A stretch of 64,000 nucleotides of DNA from Mageeibacillus sp. UBA5734 (lineage in GTDB: Bacteria > Bacillota > Clostridia > Saccharofermentanales > UBA5734). Position numbers and translations under genes: made by a program. Below, piece by piece: positions 53,220 through 62,861 of this stretch. Below the pieces are notes generated by a model, which worked only from the letters and a program-made list of their open reading frames with translations, made no database searches and was not told where the DNA came from. How positions within the stretch are numbered: the stretch's first letter is position 1; every line of letters starts with the position of its first letter. Where the stretch lies: the NCBI GenBank assembly GCA_002419365.1, contig DIGA01000117.1:6573-70572 (forward strand), in the 5' to 3' direction.

Positions 53220-54427
53220 GAAAAGCTCCTTTCACGGATCAGTTTCACGGTACAGTCCAGGATTCCGTCACTGAGCCAGATTTCCACCGGATCACCGGTG
53301 TGGACCAGCGCTGTCGAAACCAGGCTTTTGCCCTGTGCATCCCGCGCCACAGCGTAACCGCGAGCCAGGACTTTCAAAGGGCTCAGGGCATCCAGTTTAC
53401 CTGTAAGCACAGCAAAATTTCGTTCAGACCGGCTGAGCCGGGCCTGCTCGGCTGAACGCAAAGCGTTGACAAGCGCAACCAGATCACGCTGCTCCGTTTC
53501 AATCCGTTTCAGAGGCTGGGCCAGGACCGGACGGCTGAGCAGCGCATCAAGGCGCTGGTTTTCCAGCTGGCTTTTTCGACTGAGGGAATGGTGCAGTCGA
53601 TTCTCCAAACGCCTGATCTTGTCTTCTTCTTCACTGCGGACAGGCATGGCCAGTTCAGCTGCAGCAGAGGGCGTTGGAGCCCGCAAATCCGCCACAAAAT
53701 CACAAATGGTGTAGTCGGTTTCATGACCGACTGCCGAGATGACAGGGATGCTCGAACGATAGATGCTGCGGGCGACAACTTCCTCATTAAACGCCCAGAG
53801 GTCTTCCAGCGATCCACCACCTCTGCCGACAATCAGGACATCGACCGTTTGAAGATCATTGAATCGGTCAATCGCTGCCGCTATGCTGGTGGCAGCACCC
53901 TCGCCCTGGACTTGGACAGGGATCAGCTGGAGACGGAAATTGGGAAAACGGCGGCCCAGCACCTGGATGATGTCCCTGATCACAGCCCCGGACGGGGAAG
54001 TGACGACCCCGATGGCCCTGGGCAGACGGGGAATCGGTTTCTTATGGGCCGGATCAAACAAGCCTTCTGCATCGAGCCGCTTTTTCATTTGCTCATAAGC
54101 CAGATACAAGTCACCAAGGCCATCGGCAGCCATCGCTGATACATACAGCTGGAATTTACCATCACGATCATACAAAGAGGCTTTGGCTGTCACCACCACA
54201 GCGGTCCCGTCAATGGGCTTGAAGCGCAGACGGACCGCTTGGCCTTTGAACATGACACAACTAACCTGGGCGTTCTTGTCTTTGAGCGTAAAATACAAAT
54301 GGCCGGAAGCATATGCCTTCAGGCCGGAAATCTCGCCTTTGACCTGGACCGCATTGAGATGCTCATTCTTCTCCAGGTACGCTGCGACATAGCGATTCAG
54401 TTCGGTGACACTAATCGGCTGGCTCAT
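53216..54427 (-). CDS. xseA: Exodeoxyribonuclease VII large subunit
   Basis: 403 residues with the N-terminal OB fold (NAVQVKGEISGLKAYASGHLYFTLKD), the catalytic region IGVVTSPSGAVIRDIIQVLGRRFP (near 138), GRGGGSLEDLWAFN (near 200), SAVGHETDYTICDFVADLRAPTPSAAAE (near 230). It overlaps nusB by 17 nt. Confidence 0.96.
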   Translation of the reverse strand: MSQPISVTELNRYVAAYLEKNEHLNAVQVKGEISGLKAYASGHLYFTLKDKNAQVSCVMFKGQAVRLRFKPIDGTAVVVTAKASLYDRDGKFQLYVSAMAADGLGDLYLAYEQMKKRLDAEGLFDPAHKKPIPRLPRAIGVVTSPSGAVIRDIIQVLGRRFPNFRLQLIPVQVQGEGAATSIAAAIDRFNDLQTVDVLIVGRGGGSLEDLWAFNEEVVARSIYRSSIPVISAVGHETDYTICDFVADLRAPTPSAAAELAMPVRSEEEDKIRRLENRLHHSLSRKSQLENQRLDALLSRPVLAQPLKRIETEQRDLVALVNALRSAEQARLSRSERNFAVLTGKLDALSPLKVLARGYAVARDAQGKSLVSTALVHTGDPVEIWLSDGILDCTVKLIRERSFS

Positions 54428-54836
54428 CGCCAGGCTCGCCTTTCATCTGGCTGATCTTGCCCAGAACAGCATTGATGTAGTTTTTCGATTCTTCGCTTGA
54501 ATATTTCTTCGCCAGCAAGACTGCCTCGGAAATGGCTACATTGGCAGGAATGTCCGGGCGATAGGCCATTTCATAAACGGCGATCCTCAGGATGGTCAGG
54601 TCAATCCTGGGCAGACGGTCGATGGTCCAGCGCTTCAAAAGCGGGGCAATCCTCTCATCCAGGACGATTTTGTGGTCAGAAACGCCTTCGACCAGGGCCA
54701 GCAGGTAGTCCTGGTCATTTGCTCCGACGTCACGCTCCGACAGGAAATCAGCCAGCTGGCGTGTCTCATCACCCTTCTGGATTTCCAATTGGTACAAGAA
54801 CATGAACGCTTTTTCGCGTGATTCGCGACGACTCAT
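54411..54836 (-). CDS. nusB: Transcription antitermination factor NusB
   Basis: 141 residues with the NusB helical pattern RRESREKAFMFLYQLE (near 3-18), LDERIAPLLKRWTIDRLPRIDLTILRIAVYEM (near 78-109) and AVLLAKKYSSEESKNYINAVLGKI. It works with NusE in rRNA antitermination. It is 15 bases downstream of the DUF2273 gene. Confidence 0.94.
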   Translation of the reverse strand: MSRRESREKAFMFLYQLEIQKGDETRQLADFLSERDVGANDQDYLLALVEGVSDHKIVLDERIAPLLKRWTIDRLPRIDLTILRIAVYEMAYRPDIPANVAISEAVLLAKKYSSEESKNYINAVLGKISQMKGEPGDEPAD

Positions 54837-54851
54837 GGTTGATCGATCCTT

Positions 54852-55088
54852 CTACCGGAATTTTCCCGGTGGTAAAATTTTATCAAGCAGATTGCGGAAG
54901 TCCTCGGGATTCGAAAACAGCCGGCTGCCCAGATAATAGCCACTCACAGTCATGGCCAGGATGAAAACTGTTCTCCAGAAGCCAAAAATGACCAGTGACA
55001 GGGACAAAGATAAACCGAAACCAGCACCCACAAGCGCCGGATTCTTGTCTTTCAAGACCGAATTCAGATTTTGCCAGACACTTTTCAT
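54852..55088 (-). CDS. DUF2273 small membrane protein
   Basis: 78 residues with one or two hydrophobic helices (about 18-55). The motif DKNPALVGAGFGLSLSLSLVIFGFWRTV is typical for DUF2273 proteins that sit with amaP and Asp23 genes. It presumably belongs to the same membrane complex. Confidence 0.85.
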   Translation of the reverse strand: MKSVWQNLNSVLKDKNPALVGAGFGLSLSLSLVIFGFWRTVFILAMTVSGYYLGSRLFSNPEDFRNLLDKILPPGKFR

Positions 55089-55094
55089 GCCAGG

Positions 55095-55646
55095 TCAGCG
55101 CTCGACCCGGGCAGCTACAGGCTCGACCCGGGAGACTTTGACCAGAACCTGGCCAACTGAAATACCCGTGTAGCGTTCAATGTCTTTTTTGATGCGCTCC
55201 TGTACTTTAGCCATCATGACTGGCACTTCCACATCCGAATACAAGACAGCTGACAAATGGATGATGATTTTATCTCCTTTGAATGGGGCAACACGTGCCT
55301 TGGCCGTCTTGATCCCACACTGGGCGGTCTTGGCTGAATTGAGGGCGATGCTCTCAATCGCATCGACACCAATGTCAATTTCACCGATCTCGTTGGAGCG
55401 GACACGCGTCCGCCGTAATCGTCCACTCATGATGGCATACACCAGGGATGTCAGTGAGACAACAATGACAAGTATCGCCAGCAACAGGCCAGCCAGACGC
55501 GAAGAAGTCTGCTCCGTCAGTCGAGTCAGGACCAGGATCATGGCACCCAGGACATCTGAGCTCAGGAGCATCATCAGGAAGATAAAGGTAAACACAGTCA
55601 GGATAAAGGAAAACAGGATCAGGGCTGTGCGGACCAGTGGATTCAT
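55095..55646 (-). CDS. amaP: Alkaline-shock membrane anchor AmaP-like
   Basis: 183 residues: two TM helices (about 5-27 and 50-72), then the cytoplasmic Asp23-like domain (from about 85: GEIDIGVDAIESIALNSAKT; VKVSRVEP). In Staphylococcus AmaP anchors Asp23 to the membrane. ATGA overlap with the asp23-like gene. The DUF2273 gene is six bases downstream. Confidence 0.9.
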   Translation of the reverse strand: MNPLVRTALILFSFILTVFTFIFLMMLLSSDVLGAMILVLTRLTEQTSSRLAGLLLAILVIVVSLTSLVYAIMSGRLRRTRVRSNEIGEIDIGVDAIESIALNSAKTAQCGIKTAKARVAPFKGDKIIIHLSAVLYSDVEVPVMMAKVQERIKKDIERYTGISVGQVLVKVSRVEPVAARVER

Positions 55647-56023
55647 TTGCGGCTTTCCTCCCTCGTGATCACACCCTTGACATGAACATGAACAGCGTCG
55701 ACGATCAAGCCCGTATATTTTTCGACGTCAGCTTTGACCCGCTCCTGGATCGACCAGGCGACCTCGGGCAGGATCGAGCCAAAGTAGATCACAGGATAGA
55801 CGGTAATGGTGACCAGCTCATCATGCTCAGGCTGGAAGACTACCGTAACGCCTCGTCCTTCGTGTTCGATACCGATCGATTCTTTCAGCGTGACCAGACT
55901 GCCTGGCTCCAGATCAGCCACACCGGCGGTCTGGAGGGCAGCCTGGGCAGCATACTGGGCCACGAAGCCTTTCGACATCGTGCGCTCACCGCGGATCGCA
56001 TGGGCCCTGCCTGTCTCTGGCAT
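55643..56023 (-). CDS. Asp23/Gls24-family envelope stress protein
   Basis: 126 residues with the Asp23 domain (AQYAAQAALQTAGV; VTVYPVIYFGSILPEVAWSIQERVKADVEKYTGLIVDAVHVHVKGV). The start may be ATG 56023 (no ribosome site) or ATG 55978 (GGTGAG upstream). The longer form covers more of the family domain start. Coupled to amaP and six bases after efp. Confidence 0.9.
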   Translation of the reverse strand: MPETGRAHAIRGERTMSKGFVAQYAAQAALQTAGVADLEPGSLVTLKESIGIEHEGRGVTVVFQPEHDELVTITVYPVIYFGSILPEVAWSIQERVKADVEKYTGLIVDAVHVHVKGVITREESRK

Positions 56024-56029
56024 CGATCG

Positions 56030-56593
56030 TCAGGCTTTGACGCGTTCCATGTACTCGCCCGTACGGGTATCGATGCGGACGATATCACCCTGGTTGACAA
56101 ACAACGGGACCTTGATGGTTGCGCCGGTCTCAACGGTTGCACTTTTGGTGGCGTTCTGGGCTGTGTCGCCTTTAACCCCTGGGTCACAGTCCGTGATTTC
56201 CAGCTCGACAAAAATCGGCGGTTCAATGGCAAAGACATCACCTTTGTAGGAAACCACTTTGCAGACCATGTTTTCCTTGAGGAACTTCAGGGCATCGCCG
56301 ATGGCTGCACCTGAGAATGGCACCTGGTCATAGGTGTCGACATCCATGAAATAATACAGGTCACCATCATTGTACAGATAGTTCATGTCCCGGCGTTCCA
56401 GCTGGGCCTGCTCGAATTTGTCGGAAGGGTTGAAACTGCGTTCAACCACACCGCCAGTCTTGACGTTGCGGTATTTGGTCCGGACAAAGGCCGCACCCTT
56501 GCCTGGCTTGACATGCTGGAATTCGATCACCTGGTAAACCTGGCTATCCATTTCAAATGTCACACCGTTGCGAAAATCACCTGCACTGATCAT
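56030..56593 (-). CDS. efp: Elongation factor P
   Basis: Relieves ribosome stalling at polyproline. The 187 residues have the N-terminal KOW-like domain with the PGKGAAFV loop (Lys32 equivalent), and C-terminal [31 protein letters not shown] lies 7 bases before the ATG. Order efp-asp23-amaP-DUF2273-nusB-xseAB-ispA-dxs is common in Clostridia. Confidence 0.97.
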   Translation of the reverse strand: MISAGDFRNGVTFEMDSQVYQVIEFQHVKPGKGAAFVRTKYRNVKTGGVVERSFNPSDKFEQAQLERRDMNYLYNDGDLYYFMDVDTYDQVPFSGAAIGDALKFLKENMVCKVVSYKGDVFAIEPPIFVELEITDCDPGVKGDTAQNATKSATVETGATIKVPLFVNQGDIVRIDTRTGEYMERVKA

Positions 56594-56655
56594 ATAAACC
56601 TCCTGACCGGTCTCTTTGCGTTAAAATCCAGCCTCATGCTAAAAAATTCTACATT

Positions 56656-56685
56656 ATTCTAGTTGATAGGATACGGCCTTGGCAA
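56656..56685 (-). promoter_or_regulatory. Promoter of efp cluster
   Basis: TTGCCA (56685-56680), 18 bases, TAGAAT (56661-56656) on the minus strand; the start is about 60 bases before efp. Confidence 0.65.
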
Positions 56686-56696
56686 GCGTTTTGTTC

Positions 56697-57224
56697 TCAC
56701 GACTGTGGCCACAAAGATTGATCCTTGACATACCGGCGCAAAAAGGGCGCTTCGAACCAGCGTTTGAAAGCAACATTCCAGACCTCGCGGGAATCAAGCG
56801 GCAAAACGAGGATGGCCAGGATATGGGCTCTGCGGGCCGCCAGAATGTCCGTAAACAGCTGGTCACCAACCATGGCTGCCGCAGAAGGTTGAAACCCAGC
56901 TTGGCGACATGCCCGGAGCAGGCCGCTGGCAGAAGGTTTGTTTGCCATGCCAATGCAGTCGATCCCCAGTCCAGAAGCAAAGGACCGCGCCCGGGATGGC
57001 TTGGCATTCGAAACTATGAACGGGACCAGGCCTGCATTTTGAATGGTTTCGACAGCTTTTCTTGCATAGGCATCGGGATGATGAAACCCATGGTGAACCA
57101 GGGTATTGTCGATATCCAGCAAAACCAGGTCGATTCCCTGGGCCTTGAGGTTGCGAAAATCAATCTGTTCGATCGACCGGTAGATCCGGTCCGGTTTCAA
57201 TTTTTCAGACAGGAAATGAATCAA
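56697..57224 (-). CDS. yqeG: YqeG-family HAD phosphatase
   Basis: 175 residues of the HAD IIIA (YqeG) family: LVLLDIDNTLVHHG (nucleophile Asp, near 33-46), VPFIVSNAKPSRA (motif II Ser/Asn, near 67) and AAMVGDQLFTDILAA (motif III/IV, near 116). Substrate unknown; Bacillus relatives may dephosphorylate lipid phosphates. The start is TTG (57224) with AGGGGG 4-5 bases upstream. Confidence 0.88.
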   Translation of the reverse strand: MIHFLSEKLKPDRIYRSIEQIDFRNLKAQGIDLVLLDIDNTLVHHGFHHPDAYARKAVETIQNAGLVPFIVSNAKPSRARSFASGLGIDCIGMANKPSASGLLRACRQAGFQPSAAAMVGDQLFTDILAARRAHILAILVLPLDSREVWNVAFKRWFEAPFLRRYVKDQSLWPQS

Positions 57225-57351
57225 TGGAACCCCCTGATCCGTTTGCCGGAACGTATTCTTATTTCAATCTGCAACGTGTGCGGTCATGAACCAACACGAT
57301 GTCCTGTTCCTTCCAGTATCGGCCAAGTCACGCACCAGTTCAAGTCTTTGC

Positions 57352-57380
57352 TTGAAATCATGGTCCCCCTTCCCTATAAT
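57352..57380 (+). promoter_or_regulatory. lysC promoter
   Basis: TTGAAA (57352-57357), 17 bases, TATAAT (57375-57380). The leader is about 25 nt, too short for a lysine riboswitch. Confidence 0.75.
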
Positions 57381-57409
57381 TGGTGTGATTAAACAAGGAG
57401 TCGTATTAC

Positions 57410-58762
57410 ATGAAAGTCTGCAAGTTTGGTGGTACTTCCCTCGCAAATGCCGAACAGATCCGTAAAGTCTGTGACATCGTCCTCAGTGACCCTGAACGCC
57501 GGATCATGATCGTATCCGCACCGGGCAAACGCACCCGGGAAGACATCAAAGTGACAGATCTCCTGATTGCCCTGGCGAATGCCCGGATCAGTGGATATGA
57601 TGGCGAGAGCGAACTGGCCTCGGTTGTCCGCCGCTTTGCCGACATTGCCGAGGAGCTCGAGCTCGGTCCGGAGATCGTCGCTACCATAGAGCAGGACCTT
57701 CGCTTCCGCATCGAAGCTGATCCAGCCAATTCCCTCAAGTTCATGGATTCGCTCAAAGCAGCCGGCGAAGATAACTGTGCCCGTCTGGTCGCGGATTATC
57801 TCCAGAGCATAGGCAAGAAAGCCCAGTATTTCGACCCGAAAACGGCTGGCATGGTCCTCAGTGACGAATTTGGCAATGCCCAGGTCCTGGATGAATCCTA
57901 CCCCCGGCTGGCCCAGCTCAGGGATTATCCGGGCATCGTTGTGTTCCCGGGATTTTTTGGATACACCCGCTCTGGTGAGGTCGCCACTTTCTCGCGCGGC
58001 GGTTCGGACATCACCGGGTCGATTCTGGCTGCGGCAGTCGAGGCAAAGGTCTATGAAAACTGGACGGACGTCGATTCTGTCTATGCCGTCAACCCCAACC
58101 TGGTCAGCAATCCCCATGCCATTTCGGAGATCACCTACGACGAAATGCGGGAGCTGGCCTACGCCGGTTTTACGGTCCTGCACGAGGAAGCCCTGACACC
58201 CGCCTACCGCAAAGCCATTCCGGTCAACATCCGCAATACCAATAACCCGTCCGCCCGTGGGACCATGATCGTGCGCAATCGCATCAATTTTGACAGCATC
58301 GTCACGGGTATTGCCGGAGCCAAGGGTTTTTGCACCTTGAACATGTCCAAATACCTCATGAACCGAGAAGTTGGCTTTGCCTTGCGTGTCCTCCAGATCC
58401 TGGCTGATGAGTTCATCCCCTTTGAGCACATGCCATCCGGCATCGATTCCCTATCCATCGTCATGCGCCAGGAAGTGTTCACGCCAGAAAAGGAGAGGCA
58501 TGTTGTGCGTCGCCTGGTCGATGAGATCGGCATCGAAAAGATCTCGGTAGACCGCAACTTGGCGATTGTCATGATTGTCGGCGAAGCCATGGCCCACACC
58601 GTCGGTGTCACCGCCCGGGCAGCCAATGCCTTGTCCAAGGCCGGTGTCAACCTCGAAGTCATCAACCAGGGCGCCTCGGAAATCAGCGTCATGTTCGGAG
58701 TCCGTGAAGAATATTGCAATTATGCGGTCAAGGAGTTGTACAAGGAGTTCTTCAACCGCTAA
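57410..58762 (+). CDS. lysC: Aspartate kinase
   Basis: Phosphorylates aspartate, the entry to lysine/threonine/methionine synthesis. The 450 residues show VCKFGGTSLANAEQI (near 3), FSRGGSDITGSILAAA (near 195-210), the substrate-binding TDVDSVYAVNP, and tandem C-terminal ACT domains (from about 300: VGFALRVLQILADEFIPFEHMPSGIDSLSIV; MIVGEAMAHTVGVTARAANALSKAGVNLEVINQGASEISVMFGV). This is the single-chain class III-like enzyme, subject to feedback by lysine or threonine. AACAAGGAG lies about 9-10 bases before the ATG. Its end overlaps the converging deacetylase-like gene by 11 nt. Confidence 0.95.
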   Translation: MKVCKFGGTSLANAEQIRKVCDIVLSDPERRIMIVSAPGKRTREDIKVTDLLIALANARISGYDGESELASVVRRFADIAEELELGPEIVATIEQDLRFRIEADPANSLKFMDSLKAAGEDNCARLVADYLQSIGKKAQYFDPKTAGMVLSDEFGNAQVLDESYPRLAQLRDYPGIVVFPGFFGYTRSGEVATFSRGGSDITGSILAAAVEAKVYENWTDVDSVYAVNPNLVSNPHAISEITYDEMRELAYAGFTVLHEEALTPAYRKAIPVNIRNTNNPSARGTMIVRNRINFDSIVTGIAGAKGFCTLNMSKYLMNREVGFALRVLQILADEFIPFEHMPSGIDSLSIVMRQEVFTPEKERHVVRRLVDEIGIEKISVDRNLAIVMIVGEAMAHTVGVTARAANALSKAGVNLEVINQGASEISVMFGVREEYCNYAVKELYKEFFNR

Positions 58763-60629
58763 ACAGCGACCGCGCCTCCTGGTCAATGACCAGGCTCGCC
58801 TCAAAAAAACGCTCCAGGCGATACAGTCCAGGATGGGTCAGGCTAAAGCCGCTCACCTGGACTTTGTCTGTGTAGACGGTGTGTTCATTCCGGACAATGT
58901 AAGGGGTAGCCCCCAGTCCGCTGAAGACTCGGATCCCCTGGCCTTCCAAAAACTGGCGCCGGGGATCGTCGGCCTGAAGCACTGCGCCATTGGGGAAGGA
59001 CAAAGCCGTAACAGGTCCTGTCAGAGATTCGATCTGGGACTGCCATTTGGCCCAGTCCGACTGGACCTGCTCCAGACTGGCATTCTGGAGATTGATCATG
59101 CCATAGGTCGACGTGCCGATCTGCCATCCTGTCCTTAGCAGCTGGCGGATGATGGCCTGGACCTGGGTGCGATTGGCCTCATAATCTGCTGGACCCAGAA
59201 CCAGTTCCGGATAGCCCAGTGCTGCCAGGGCCCGGTTTTTATCGTCGAGCTGGTCTGGATCAGTCACCCGTCCGAAAACACCCTCATAGCCAGACAACGT
59301 GATCAACCCTTTGGCTCCATCGAATGAAAAATCCGGATGTGCCTCGACGAATGCATCGAGGATGCCGACGGCCTCGGATTCGCGCCGGACGATCAGGTTG
59401 CCATCCGGGCCGGGCCACACACCACAGACTTGCCCGGATGCATCCAGCTGCAAATCCCAGCAATTGCCCGTCGCTCTGCGGGTGACGAAATAGTTCAGCC
59501 CTTCCAGAACCAGAACCAGTGGCTTCTTGCCTTCCGGCAGTTCGAGTGCAAACCGCTCCCCTGCCCCGGTCATCAGGCGGGACTGGTCAACCAGGATGTA
59601 GTCATTGGCATACAGGGCTTCAAGAATGCGTTCGAATTCCAAGGTCGTCAGCATGGTGTCGAAAGCAGCTGCCGCATAGGGGTCTCTGTCGAAAGCCGTT
59701 ACCGGATCAACGATCAGCGGTTTGATCACCAGGTGCTCGATGGCACCACGGAAGGTCTCCAGTTTCCGGGGAATTTTCTGGCTGCACTGGTCCAGCGCAT
59801 CGAGGACAGTCTGGTCCCCCGGGAAGACTGCCTGCAATTGCAGCAATTGGCCATAGGCCGTGACCGTACGATTCTGGCTCACCAGGTCGAGGGCATCATC
59901 CAGCAAAGGCTGGTACATGGCAGTCCTGCAGACCTCCAGTTTCTGGCGGGCAAAGTCCTGGGCAAAGGTTCCTGGCCCAGCCGTATCAGCCAATTCAGAC
60001 CAGGCCGCATAGGCTTCATACCACTGCTTGTGCAGCAGCATCTGGTCTGCAGCAATGAAGTCCGGTTTTAAATCTGGCCAGGACGAATATTCGCTCCTCA
60101 AGGGGCGTACACTGTCCTTGAGATTAGGTAGATCGGATAACTGGTCGATGGCGAGGGACAAGGTCTTGTATTCGCTCTCGCCCATCAGGTAGGCGCGGCT
60201 CAATTCCCTGGCAAACCGGGACAGGCGCAAGCCGGATAATTCGCCCAATCCGAGAATAAAGGCCTGGTCTGCAGCTGCAAGAGGTTGTCCCTGCAGCAGC
60301 TGGCTTTCGATGGTCTCGAGACGCCCAGACAGTAAGGATTCCAGTTCCGCCAGGGTTTTCTGGTAGGGATTCTCCACCTGTCCGGACTGCAAGGGTTGTA
60401 CGGCATTGGCCTGGACTTCACGGTAAATCTCAAGCGCCTTGATATAATCCTCGTCCTCAAGGGCCGATTCGAAATCAGCCCGGGCGAGTTCTGCGCTCTG
60501 CTGATTGCGTGCGATCAGGAACAAGATGATGCTGGCAAGTACAAGCACTGCAGCCAGACTGAGCAGCAGGAACGAATGGAGTCGGGACTTGGTTTCCCTG
60601 GATGAGCGGACATAAAGCTGATTGGCCAT
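58752..60629 (-). CDS. Membrane-anchored polysaccharide-deacetylase-like protein, catalytic motif altered
   Basis: 625 residues. One N-terminal TM helix (about 20-40), a long mostly helical part with TPR-like features (about 45-270), then a C-terminal region of NodB/polysaccharide deacetylase type (from about 285: HLVIKPLIVDP, YANDYILVDQSRLM, GKKPLVLVLEGLNYF, HPDFSFDGAKGLITLSGYEGVFG). Related clostridial proteins, as I recall them, read SQDDVNYY at the motif-1 site; here the two aspartates are replaced (LEGLNYF), so the enzyme is probably inactive or has another role. The ATG at 60629 is two bases after the parC stop. It may be a cell-wall-binding scaffold. Confidence 0.7.
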   Translation of the reverse strand: MANQLYVRSSRETKSRLHSFLLLSLAAVLVLASIILFLIARNQQSAELARADFESALEDEDYIKALEIYREVQANAVQPLQSGQVENPYQKTLAELESLLSGRLETIESQLLQGQPLAAADQAFILGLGELSGLRLSRFARELSRAYLMGESEYKTLSLAIDQLSDLPNLKDSVRPLRSEYSSWPDLKPDFIAADQMLLHKQWYEAYAAWSELADTAGPGTFAQDFARQKLEVCRTAMYQPLLDDALDLVSQNRTVTAYGQLLQLQAVFPGDQTVLDALDQCSQKIPRKLETFRGAIEHLVIKPLIVDPVTAFDRDPYAAAAFDTMLTTLEFERILEALYANDYILVDQSRLMTGAGERFALELPEGKKPLVLVLEGLNYFVTRRATGNCWDLQLDASGQVCGVWPGPDGNLIVRRESEAVGILDAFVEAHPDFSFDGAKGLITLSGYEGVFGRVTDPDQLDDKNRALAALGYPELVLGPADYEANRTQVQAIIRQLLRTGWQIGTSTYGMINLQNASLEQVQSDWAKWQSQIESLTGPVTALSFPNGAVLQADDPRRQFLEGQGIRVFSGLGATPYIVRNEHTVYTDKVQVSGFSLTHPGLYRLERFFEASLVIDQEARSLFSG

Positions 60630-60631
60630 GG

Positions 60632-62833
60632 TCAAATGCCATCCAGGCCAACTTGCCGGTTCTCCAGCGTGCTTTCCTTCAGATAAGTCCCGACCGCAGG
60701 CAAAGTCTTGGCCCGGTAGTAGTTGGGTTCGATAATGGCTGTTTCGCCAAGGCGCTTCAAACTGGTCATGGTGCTGCCTTTTTTGGCCAGCAACACTTGC
60801 ACCCCCTGGGTTGTGCGGGTTGTTTTAATTGGAACCAGTTCGCTGTTGAAGACCAGCACCTTGCGGATGCTGCTTACAGCGACAAAATCTTCCGGATCGG
60901 TCAGGAAGCAGATGGCAGTCAAGGGCGAAGCTGTACTGAAGGCGTTGACCAGTTTTTTGCGGTTGGTTTTGGTTTCATAATACAGGCAAGGCAAGCGCAC
61001 CAGTTTACCATTGGTAAACCCGATCAGGAACTGGCCGGAGTAATCTTCAGTCAGGTGAATGAACACAACTCGTTCACCCTCATCCAGGCTGAGCAGGTTG
61101 GGGGTGAATTCGCCGAAGTCGGATGGTTTGTGGTCCTTGATTTCAAAGACTTTCATCTTGTAGACATTGCCCTGGTTGGTAAACAGGAGCAAGTCCATTT
61201 TATTCTTGCCTTCGATCTCCTGGACGATCTGGTCATCTTCCTTCGTCTTGAGATCACCCGCGCTACGCAGAGAAGTCAGCGGGATTTTCTTGATGTAACC
61301 ATGGTCCGTCAGGAAAATCCGGAGCTTGAAGTCCTCGATCAATTCATGGTCGGCGATGCGTTCGACATCGTCCGTGTGGACCAGGGTCGTCCGGCGTTCT
61401 CGGCCATGCTTTTTTGCCACAGCCTTGAGCTGCTCGATGATTTTCCGGTCGATTTTCTCCTGGTCGCCCAGCAGATCTTCCAGGGCTGCTATTTCCTCGG
61501 TCAGAGCCTTGATGTCGGCGATCCGTTGCAGCAGATACTGGCGGTTCAGCTGGCGCAGACGGATTTCCGCGACATACTCGGCCTGGATGGCATCGATGGC
61601 AAAACCATCCATCAGGTGCGGGATGACATCACTTTCCTGCTCGGTTTCCCGGATGATCTTGATCGCTTTGTCGATATCGAGAAGGATCAGTTCCAGGCCC
61701 CGGAGCAAATGAAGCCTGTCCTGCTTCTTGCCCAGCTCGAAAGCGATTTCGCGCCGCAGGCACGACCTGCGCCAGGCATGCCACTCGCCGAGGATCGATC
61801 GGATGCCCATCACTCTCGGGGTGCCATTGACCAGGATGTTGAAATTGCAGGCAAACGAACTTTCCAGCGAGGTCAGGCGGAAGAGTTTCTGCATCAGGGC
61901 CTGGGGATCGGCAGAACGTTTGTAGTCGATCGTCAGTTTGAGGCCCTCGAGGTCGGTCTCATCCCGGACATCATTGATTTCCTTGATCTTGCCGGTTTTG
62001 ACCAGATTGGAAATGTCATCGATGATCGCTTCGACGGTCGTCGTGTAGGGGATCTGCAGGATTTCGATGTAGCCATTTTTCTTGTCAACCTGGTAAGTGG
62101 CCCGCAGCTTGAAACTGCCCCGGCCGGTCTGGTAGATCTGGCGGATCTCCTGCGGATGGTAGATCAGTTCCGCCCCGGTAGTGAAATCGGGTGCCTGCAG
62201 ATGCTCTTCGATGTCGCAACCCGGATCCCGAATATAGGCAATCGTGGCCGCACAGACTTCAGAGAGATTGAAGGAGCAGATATTGCTGGCCATGCCAACA
62301 GCAATCCCCTGGTTGCTGTTGACCAGGATCGAGGGGAATGTGGCCGGCAACAGAACGGGTTCCTTCATGGTCCCGTCATAGTTGTCAACCAGATCTACAC
62401 TGTCTTTGTCCAGTCCAGAGAAGATTTCCTGGCAGATCGGATCAAGGCGCACTTCCGTGTAACGGGCAGCGGCGTAATGCATGTCTCGCGAATAGATGCG
62501 GCCGAAATTGCCCTTGGAGTCGATATAGGGGTGCAGCAGGGCATCGTTACCGCGGGTCAGGCGCACCATGGTTTCATAGATGGCCTGGTCGCCATGCGGA
62601 TTGAGCTTCATGGTCTGGCCGACAACATTGGCCGATTTCGTCCGGCTACCTGACAGCAAGCCCATCTTGTACATGGTGTAGAGCAATTTGCGATGGGAGG
62701 GCTTGAAGCCGTCGATCTCCGGGATGGCCCGCGAGACAATGACGCTCATGGCATAAGGCATGTAATTGTTTTCCAGGGTCGTCGTAATCGGCTCCTGGTG
62801 GATAGGTGCTGAAAGTGAGGCTGGTTTGGTCAT
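60632..62833 (-). CDS. parC: DNA topoisomerase IV subunit A
   Basis: Type II topoisomerase catalytic subunit that unlinks daughter chromosomes. The 733 residues carry NNYMPYAMSVIVSRAIP (near 22-38), the catalytic Tyr125 in AARYTE, and the QRDR-like GNFGRIYSRDM. The C-terminal half has NILVNGTPRVMGI and the TDHGYIKKIPLTSLRS beta-propeller-like repeats, shorter than GyrA. Partner of the parE gene just upstream. AACGAGGAG precedes the ATG by 8-9 bases. Confidence 0.94.
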   Translation of the reverse strand: MTKPASLSAPIHQEPITTTLENNYMPYAMSVIVSRAIPEIDGFKPSHRKLLYTMYKMGLLSGSRTKSANVVGQTMKLNPHGDQAIYETMVRLTRGNDALLHPYIDSKGNFGRIYSRDMHYAAARYTEVRLDPICQEIFSGLDKDSVDLVDNYDGTMKEPVLLPATFPSILVNSNQGIAVGMASNICSFNLSEVCAATIAYIRDPGCDIEEHLQAPDFTTGAELIYHPQEIRQIYQTGRGSFKLRATYQVDKKNGYIEILQIPYTTTVEAIIDDISNLVKTGKIKEINDVRDETDLEGLKLTIDYKRSADPQALMQKLFRLTSLESSFACNFNILVNGTPRVMGIRSILGEWHAWRRSCLRREIAFELGKKQDRLHLLRGLELILLDIDKAIKIIRETEQESDVIPHLMDGFAIDAIQAEYVAEIRLRQLNRQYLLQRIADIKALTEEIAALEDLLGDQEKIDRKIIEQLKAVAKKHGRERRTTLVHTDDVERIADHELIEDFKLRIFLTDHGYIKKIPLTSLRSAGDLKTKEDDQIVQEIEGKNKMDLLLFTNQGNVYKMKVFEIKDHKPSDFGEFTPNLLSLDEGERVVFIHLTEDYSGQFLIGFTNGKLVRLPCLYYETKTNRKKLVNAFSTASPLTAICFLTDPEDFVAVSSIRKVLVFNSELVPIKTTRTTQGVQVLLAKKGSTMTSLKRLGETAIIEPNYYRAKTLPAVGTYLKESTLENRQVGLDGI

Positions 62834-62861
62834 GGAGAAACTCCTCGTTAGTGCAAAAACT

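Noticed and set aside
57387..57409. Lysine riboswitch before aspartate kinase
   Set aside because: The leader between the -10 and the start codon is only about 29 bases, far too short for an L-box.
57264..57446. 60-residue minus-strand frame between yqeG and lysC
   Set aside because: It has no ribosome site or domain and covers the lysC promoter.
60602..62653. 683-residue open frame on the plus strand opposite parC
   Set aside because: Antisense shadow of parC. The codon bias of GC-rich third positions keeps this frame open; parC has all family motifs.
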